NCBI GenBank assembly: GCA_947568835.1
Contig: OX387603.1
Coordinates: forward strand, 7,042,701-7,106,700
Reading direction: 5' to 3'
DNA length: 64,000 nt
DNA from: Protonemura montana
Lineage: Eukaryota > Arthropoda > Insecta > Plecoptera > Nemouridae
Under the pieces are notes generated by a model. It was not told where the DNA came from, did not search any database, and saw nothing but the letters and a program-made list of their open reading frames with translations. Position 1 is the stretch's first letter. Every line of letters begins with the position of its first letter. This document shows positions 52,901 through 61,900 of this stretch, in pieces. A program made the position numbers and the translations under genes.

Positions 52901-55900
52901 CTAGGCAAGCCAACTAAGAGTGGTAGTTCGACACTATTCATGGTACAGATTATCCATTCCACGTTTCCCAATTGTGTCCAAAATCAATAGCCGAGTTGCA
53001 GTATTATTTGGTTCTCACATGTCAATGGCCTCAGTGAAATGCAATTTTAACTCGATAGGCCGTTAATGTATGAGAAATACCAATATATCACTGTCAATTG
53101 AATTGCATAATATTATCACATCCATCCAATCAATTAAAACTTATTTTATTCATCATTACTGCTCAGAAAATCTTTTCAAATCAATGTGTCACTCAGATAC
53201 TCTAGTCTGGCATGACATAAGATATCATCATATCAGTAGATGATGTACATTGGGGAACAGCTATTTTGGCCTCCTTTGTTTCAAATCTGCAATCCTGGAA
53301 ACATATAACAAGTTCCCTTCAACTGGCCACAAATCAACTACCAGCAGCAATATGCCAGACAAACGGACCTTTTCCCAACCAACAAATCAAACCTAGGTCA
53401 CTTTTAGGTCAAACTGTCAGATGATTTGACCAAAGATATTTTCTCACTGGCCACCTTTCTACTTCAATAAACCACGCTGAAATAACTAGTGATATTTTGT
53501 TAAGAAATCTCCCACTATTGTCCTCTAGTAAAGAGACCCTTCACTTGATAGGAAAAACTCACCTTGACTATTGAGCTGAGCACCTCGGCGTCGACTTGTG
53601 GCGGCGGCTCGGGCTCGCTGACGGAAGTCTCTACTGCTGGGACAGGCTCAGAGGGCAGCGAGGCAGCTGGCTCCGTTGCGGCACTCTCCACCGCATCAGC
53701 CGGCTCCTTGTCGGAGAGCTTGCGCGATTGCTCTGAACGCATCTTGCGGGCGCTTTTGGCACCTTTCACGTTCTGCTGGTGTGGCTTCAGGACCTTACCT
53801 AAAGAGACAAGAGAGCAAGGTTGTGGTTATGAATTTGTAAGGTGGTGGCTAGTTTTCTACGATGACCTACTGATGAATCTGAAAGTTTGAGCATGTTTCA
53901 TCTTTTCATACAATATGTTCAAAGAGTAGTTTCCAATTTGGCTCTCAGTTAACAGCAGGGGGTTAAATGTAAATGCTTTATTATATTTAAACACCTTCAC
54001 TTGGGCACAAGAACTCGTCAAACATTTTTTTTAGGGTGACATGTGAGTAGGTTCGTCATGAAGTGGCAGTGGTTTAGGGTCTGCTCCATGTACATGACAA
54101 GTTATTTTTTGGTTATGTCAATTTTAAAGAGGCATATTGATATGAACATTATTTCCACTTCCAACTTTATGGGGGAAACTTTTATGCTGAATAAGCAGAA
54201 AATCTATTTAGTATACATCTTGCAGGTGTCCAGAATTTAAACTCTCTAACATCCCAAGGGACAACCACACACAAAAAAATGCAAAAGGATGGGAGATGAT
54301 GTCATTGAAGGACCAGACCTAATATTTTATAGATAAAGAACGTGAAGACAGCAAATTGTCTTGTACCAGCAATAACCTTTGCATATAGTCGGCCTAATCT
54401 GTTAGGTACACGTGTGTAAGTAGGTGGAGAGTGGTCTGTGTTCTTCCTCAATTGCAGGGATACTAGGTTGTTAAAAGCCCAGCATGTCTCAACCCAGATG
54501 AAAATAGCAATTGGTCTGAACACGGTCTAAAAATAGGGCGCACGCAGAGTTTCAGCCATTTTAACCCATACACACACACCACAACCCAACGCGGCGCTGT
54601 AACCAACCATCTCGAACCCTCGACATATAGGCGCTGGTGCAGTTATGTAATTCGATTAGACAAGCTCAGGACTTCTACAATCAAGTTGTTACAAGGGAAA
54701 TCGCGTTACTGAGTGGAATCTGCCAAGACAATGGAATATTCTTGAGGGAGCCCACGCATGGCTTCGTGTTCCAAATAGAAGACAATTCGTGCTGATACCA
54801 GATAAATAGATACCGAGAAGCTATTTATCTGAATGCAGCGGATTTATTACCGATGTCGGCCCGTGCACGCATTAATGCCTGTCCATGTGTGTGTGTGCGC
54901 GCGTGATAAGCGAAGACAGGAAGAACTAGAGGTCAAAGTGGACAAGATAGACAATATAGCGACATTTAGGATTGAAAACGCCAGTTCTCATGGATTTTTC
55001 ATGAATTTTCAGTTAACAGCAACAGCCAACAAGAATGTAGGACGTGCGGCGTCATTTCTGTGAAGGCACACGATCTAATTAATGAAATCGAAAGCGATTA
55101 AAGCAGCTTAGGCTTGGTTTCATTTAACTGTACAGCCAAAAATCTAGAAAGCTTGAAATTTCATTAAACATAGTTTGTTGATTTAATGACAAATATCTAG
55201 TTACATAATTCGATGCGCATATTATTATCACCTCCATCTTTAGGATTACGTCGCCCTCCGTTCCGACTCCCACTGCCATAGTTATAATTATTTGAACTCC
55301 CAGCCGATTCCTTGCGTTCCATTTTCACGAAAACAATCTAGCATCCGGCCTGCTATGGTCAGCACTTGGGCGGCGCCTGTCTAGCACATTGCACTTGCAC
55401 CCCGGGGCATCATTGCTACCGCTCGCCGTTCTTCCCGAAGAGACTCGGAAAACGGGAAACGCACGACATTCCTTCGGGCCGCGCTCGGTAAATGTGATGG
55501 GACGCGCACTCCTCCGCGACTAGACACCAACTGAGAGCTCGGAAACTCCCGTCCGCTCTATCCGATGAGAAACTAACGAGACGTGTGAAAAGTCGAAAAT
55601 AAAGCGCTGTCCCACTAGCGCATCACACATGTGTATCACGAAGGCGGAAAAGATTTCTTTAGTTCGACCACACTATGGATGGAATGCTATTCTTGTCGCA
55701 TTATAGGGCGCCGAAATCTGCACGGTGTAATTTTGTTTAAATCTACCCAGATCTCTGAGCCGATTTGCTCCGCCGACTTTGCTAATTGATCAGCCGTTCT
55801 CGATTGTTACTCGCTCGTCGCCGAAGGGTGCCAAGGTATCTATGACATACCGTCCTGTGCGAACTGAAGGGGTGTCAGCCATCACTCTTGAGTGCGCAAG

Positions 55901-58900
55901 ATAAGACGAATTACATAAGGCTAAAGCGGTAGCGAGAAGTCGGACACAAACGTCAATCCCAGGAAACTCTCGATGGCTGTTGGTCCAAGTTAGGTGTTGC
56001 AGTCGCAAGAAATAAATGCAGATTGCGCCAGCACGGCAACGTTCCGAGGTGCGCGACCTCGCTGCGATCTAGTGCTCACGGACACCCGAATATTGAGACA
56101 GAGCGCGGAATCTAGCCATGCAGAAGACACGGAAAGTAATCATCTAGTGCCTAATGGGCATGCAACTGCAAGTAGCACTCATATCGCGTTGATTGATCGC
56201 CGAGCAACTGGAACGCGAGACCAAACGAATTACAGCATGTTCACGAGGCGAACAGCTGGAAGGCGACCAATTAGAAATCGTTTCACAGCGCGGAGAAAAT
56301 GTTATGGTGGTGCCACGTTAGACTTTAGTTACTATGGACGAGATAAGAGCCGATAGCCCGACACTCACATTTGACTTGCAGTTGCACGTAGTTTTTTTTT
56401 GTTCTTGCTGTTTTAGAGTGCAATAAAATCGCGAACGGAATGTTTGGTAAGTTGGTCAGCGGCAGACCTCTCGCCCTTCACACTGCCTGCCGTCGAGTGG
56501 CCGAGAGAGTCGGTACCGACCACGTCTTCGACTCGTGCACCGACAAAGTACTGCGGCCAAGTATGCAAAACGTAGTTGGTGAGTGCAAGCCTCCGCATAA
56601 TCATCCCCACTGCTCCTCCGCCGCTGGAAACGGCGCGGGGACAGCCGAACGAGGAGAACACATCTGCAGAGTGAACTGCATCTATGTGGTATTGGGATTG
56701 TGTCTACTCGGAATTAACTGGCGAATCGTACGCATTATACAATTTGACTGCATCGACTAGATGGAGTTCGGCGTTACATAAGAAAGTAGGTGGCGCGCCG
56801 TTGGTTGTGTTCACAACCCCCAGACGGGCGCAGGCTAGTGCAGGGGGGTAGGGAAGTAGGTCAGATGCAGACAAACCGTGCCGAACCGCGCGGCGAGAGG
56901 CCGGTGGACGCACGGACTCCATTGCGCCCATCTGCAGTGTTGCAGTTTCTGAGAATGCATAGACACCGCTGGCACTCGCATACCTAGCATCTGTCGCCCT
57001 GCTTGGCTAGCGAAATTCTCGAGAAACACTTGCCGGAAAGGCAAAATTGGCAGGGGTAACCAGTAATGTTTGGAGGGTTCGGTTTGTTATACGGTTTTGA
57101 ACCAAGGATGGTCACACTCCGACGAAAATATAAAATCTGTTTCTGTCGAATGTATCTCCTTACGGCCATGACATTGCTTGCGTCTCCTGCGTTTGCATAA
57201 TCATTTACGTCAATAGGTAACCTACTTTGATGCGCTTCCAGTTCCGTGCAAGGACGCGGATTGCGGGCCGCGGCGTCGAGCCGCGCCGCTGTACCACACA
57301 ACTTCCAAGAGTGAAAGCGGTTTGAATGTCAGCAAAAGTTTAGCAATCGATCAGAGCTGCGTTTTTCTATCATGGAATTTCTTTCGATTGCACACCAGTG
57401 TTGGAGACGGCGAGCCTAGTGCGAGCCCCAGGGCGAGGCGTTGTTAGCATATCTCACGTCACAGGCCACACTGGTTGCGAGCCTGCGACCATACGCGACA
57501 CCCAAAATCCCACAACTACCTGAGCAACCATACCGTTGTAGGCAGCCACACAGATCGTAGGAGTGCAGCAACAGCAGCATGCTAGAAATTGGATTCCGAG
57601 CCTATAATCCTACTATGCAGGTATCCTCTATGAATCCTACTATCCTCTATGCAGGTGATCTGATAAGTTAAACTATCGAAACATTTCGATCAGGCATCCG
57701 ATTAGGTCAACACAGACACGTTTAGCAAATACGAAATGATTAATCTTCGATTTAGGTGACACGTGTCTCGCGTCGAAGATTCCGTCGGCCACCAATATTG
57801 GGAGATTATGTCTCGCGGAGTTTATCAGTTTATTTTTCTCGTCTTAAATATTGCCCGGAGTCTTTCGACTCGCCTTGAACCAATTTAATAATGACAGTAT
57901 CACGAGGAAAGGCCGACGAAACTGTGCCCCGCGACAGTGCTGGGTGCTACGCTAACAGATGGAACGAACGACCAACAGCGATCGCCGCCCGGCGGAGGTT
58001 ACGAGCCACGTGGGTGGAATTACGAATATTTGTAAGCAGCCGCTCGAGATTTGACTTGAGGTGTCGACAACACACTTGCAGAGAAAATAAACCCGTCGAC
58101 AGCTGTTGCCGTTCGATTTGACACGGTGGACTCGAAAGGGGCGCAGAATATTTGGAAAAAGCCGACACGGGCTCGAGTGCGAACATCTCGATGCGATTAT
58201 AAGATGGCTGACGAGGTCGCCGGGTGTCGGGACCCTCGCGGCGGAGACCGACCGCCACGAGCCGGCAAAGAACCAGCAAAACGGCTTACATATCGTTCGT
58301 CTCTAACAGCTGGAATCCAATACGCAGACACTCGACAGTGATACTAGGGAAACAAAGTTCTGATGCAAAGGAAAAATGGCACTGGGTAACATACGTACAT
58401 CATGGTGGATGCTCCTTGAAAATCCTGGCACAAGGTCACAAGTGCATTGCCTCCGAGCGGACTGTAGAATAACGCCTCCGAATACACCGTTTACTGGAGT
58501 GTTTTTTAACCATTTGGTAGAACACGCAAATCAACTCGAAAAATTTAACACGAATTTGGATTTGAGTGTCGGTAGCGTATTAAATTTGAGGCCCGCGATT
58601 CGGCCGGATCGTCTCACACGTGTGCCCTTCCGCAGAACACTCGGGCAACAGGCGCCGACAGGGGACAGTTACTTGGTAGACACCCGACGAAAGCGCCTGT
58701 TTCTCCTTACGCCAACCATGCCGCTGCCAGCTTCGCGAAAGTCCGGCATCTTTCGTACGAATACTGGCTGGCTGATACAGGCCTAGAAAGGTAACCCCCC
58801 TCTCCGCAATCCAGCCAGACAGCCTATTATGCCATGCCTTTCGAAAAGACGGCATGTGCGAGGTCAAAGCCACCGATTACGAATTTGAAAATTAACCATT

Positions 58901-61900
58901 CAATTATAATGCATTCGATGCGAGCTAAATCGCCTGCAAAGTCAGAGCAGTGACACGTGCGCAGGATGAATATGAATGCTAAAAGCGTCGAAATATGGAT
59001 TATATTTTTTCGCCTGATTATGGAACGCAATAATTGATTGTTGAGTTAAGTTGCTTCTGCGACGATCAAGAAAGTATGCTAAATACATGTTCAAGGGCCG
59101 AGGCACAACAATTACCACTAAGTAAGGGCGACAATGAATTCTCTTCTCGACCCAAGCAACGCCGCACGTGGCGGGTTCACAACCATTGTTGTTGATTTGA
59201 GCATTCTTGGAAAGAAAAAACGCGGTGTTCATGTAATGTAACAGCCACACAGGGATATGTTTTGCGTTTAGCCTGCTTATTTATTATAGACGTTTTAAAA
59301 GATAAAACACGTGTTTGTGTTACTATCACCCATCAACTATCAACCACGATAGCAAGCATTAAATTTGCTCTGACGAAGTCTGTAGACTTCGGGGGACTTC
59401 GCGAGCATGTAACTCGCAGAAAGAGCAATCGATTATGAAAGGGATTTATTATAATGGTTTTATTACAGTACCGATTTCGGCAGAAATAAAAATAGTTCAG
59501 TCACTAACGACCACGGAAGACCGACGATGAAATTAGTTTCTGGGCGTTCGTAGTGGGGGAGTTTTCTACGAACACAGTAGATGACAATGACCGACTGAAG
59601 AGTTTGGTGGGAGGTCAGTTATTTATCCACAAGTTACGTTAATGCGTTGGTACCGATAATTCGATTAATATTTATCAAACATTACGATCGGAACGGATTA
59701 ACCTCAAATTTCAGCACCAGAATGTAGGGACGTGCCACTAGCACCATGCAAGCAAGTACGTGTTAAATTAATGGAAGATATTAAAAATATCTTACGCCAT
59801 TAGCTTACCTCTTTTATTCTTTCCTGCCATGTTGTTAAGCTCGATGTATTTCAGTTGGTTATATTTCCAAATAAAAATAACTAACACATTTGATAGATAA
59901 ACGTCATTTCACGATTCAGAAAATTCCACTGCACACTAGGCTTGAACACAGCACATCCTGACAGATTCTATAGAGGGCACAGCACACCGGCAGTTGAGGA
60001 CGACCGAACGAATCAACTTCCCGACAGGAACTGAACTACCGAGCACGAGCCGAACTGTCTCGACGGAGAGAACTCTCGGGAGGGTGGGCCAACAAATATT
60101 ATTGTGACTCAGCTTTCCGACGCTGGCACTTCGCATTTGGCACACGAGCAGCGCCATTTATTTTGGAGCTAATATTTGAATCGCAGATCAGGCATTCAAA
60201 ATACCCATCTCAACTGTCAACATTAAGTTGCGAAATCGTATTATTTAATGTGATTAATTTATAGGAAATATTAGTCACGCCATTTTGAATCTAAGAAATT
60301 AATGATCTACTCATTCTCATTGTCTGGTGAGTTTTGTCAACATAACCCTTATTTATCAAACTGTTAAACTGTGGTTGGATCTTATTGCTTACTTGTAAAA
60401 CACAATTATGGCCGATTGAAAGGGGATATGATGACACGTTAAATATGGTTTCACACAGCTGGTCCATGTTTCCAATGTAACAACTTTGGTTAAGTAACAA
60501 CTTGGACAATTGATTTTGAATGTAAGTGATTAAAATTAAAAAGGCATTGAAAATAACAACTGTCAAATCAACTGTTATATGCACAGCAAACAAGTGTATG
60601 AAACTGGCTTTTCTCTTCATAGGCAGTTGCTTAGCAAGCAGTAAAAAGTGGTAACAATAAATTTGATAGCGAGGTATGGAAAGTGGGATTTCTGCAATTT
60701 CATCTCTTTTCAAAATACTGGATGCCTGTCTATATCTGCAAACAGGTTTTCAGGTTGTAAAAGAAGGTAACCCCCCCCCCCCCCTCCCCCAAAAGGTAAT
60801 ACAAAAAAAAATGCAATTGACGTGAACTCACCATCAGCAGAGTCTGGAGAGATGTCCCCATTGGGCTGTTTTGCATCTTCCGGCGCATCGGATAGCTGCG
60901 GTAGATACTGGGGAGCGACCACCGTCTTCACAGGCGCTGGCTCTGACTCAGGGACCGGCGTAGGGGCCACCACCACCTCCGGCTCCTTTTTGACAACAAT
61001 CTTTTCTGCCTGAGGCTGTGGAGTCTTCTCTCGTTGCTGAGACTTGTCCGTTTCCCTTTCTCTACTCTTGGAGGAGTTTTTCCGGGCACCGCCAGTTTCC
61101 CTGTCGCGGCTTTGCGACAACTTGCGGTCAGTACTGCTGCGATTCTTGTCGGCCCGTTCTCGGCTTTCTGACGCTTTCTCGCGTCTCCCCCTGCTTGCCT
61201 TGTCCTTTTTGCTTGAATCACGTTTGTCTTTAGGAGGCGGCACGTGAGGCACCACGAACTCGTCTTTCTTAGGTACTTCTGGTTTCGCACTCTGGGTCGT
61301 TAATACCGCTAAGCTAGGCACTATCTGAACGCTTTGAGCCACACTCTTTTCCGCCGACACTGAATCTCGACTCGTTTTCGATTCCACTGGGGCCGGTTCC
61401 TTTTGAGGCAATTTTTTCCTAGGAGATTGGTTGACCTGATTGTTAGATTTCAGAGACGAAAAGCTTTCCGTTTTCGTCTTGTGAACCAGTGTAATGGACG
61501 GCGTATTTGCATTTGCCGACACTACTGGGGTGCTATTGTTTTCGAGAATAGGTTGCGGTTCCTTATTAATAATGACCTGAATTGGCTGTTCTAAGACAGC
61601 TTCTCTCGGAGTGTCAGCGGATTTCACCACTTCCTTGTAAGATAAACCTACCGATTGCGGAACAAATTCCTTAGGAAAATTATGTTCGACGTCTGAGACG
61701 TTTTTCACATTATTGTTTTCGGCACTGTCTACTTTTGGTACAGTTTCGGTTTCCTTCACTAATTCACTTTTAGACGACGATGTGCTTTTCGGAAATGGAG
61801 TCTTCCATTGGTTAGCATCTTCTACACCTACAATTGGTTTACTATTGTCAAATTCAGTTTGGTCCTGTATACTGATTACAGGTTCATTAGGGCTGGCTAG

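Larger units (their letters stand above)
53799..60831. other. Long 5' intron of D with alternative first exons and CpG-rich stretches
   Basis: Between exons 53563-53798 and 60832-62035 no exon of the long form was found. Two alternative ATG exons lie here (55232-55322, 59809-59830). CpG-rich DNA at 55370-55610, 56020-56680, 56780-57300 and 57770-58760 may hold promoters. A plus-strand AAGATGGCTGAC at 58201-58212 fits a YY1-type initiator ATG, but the frame behind it (45 codons) resembles nothing. Confidence 0.4.

Noticed and set aside
55790-59250. Several CpG-rich open frames of 70-136 codons on both strands
   Set aside because: GC-rich DNA has few stops; none shows family motifs, splice support or consistent start context.
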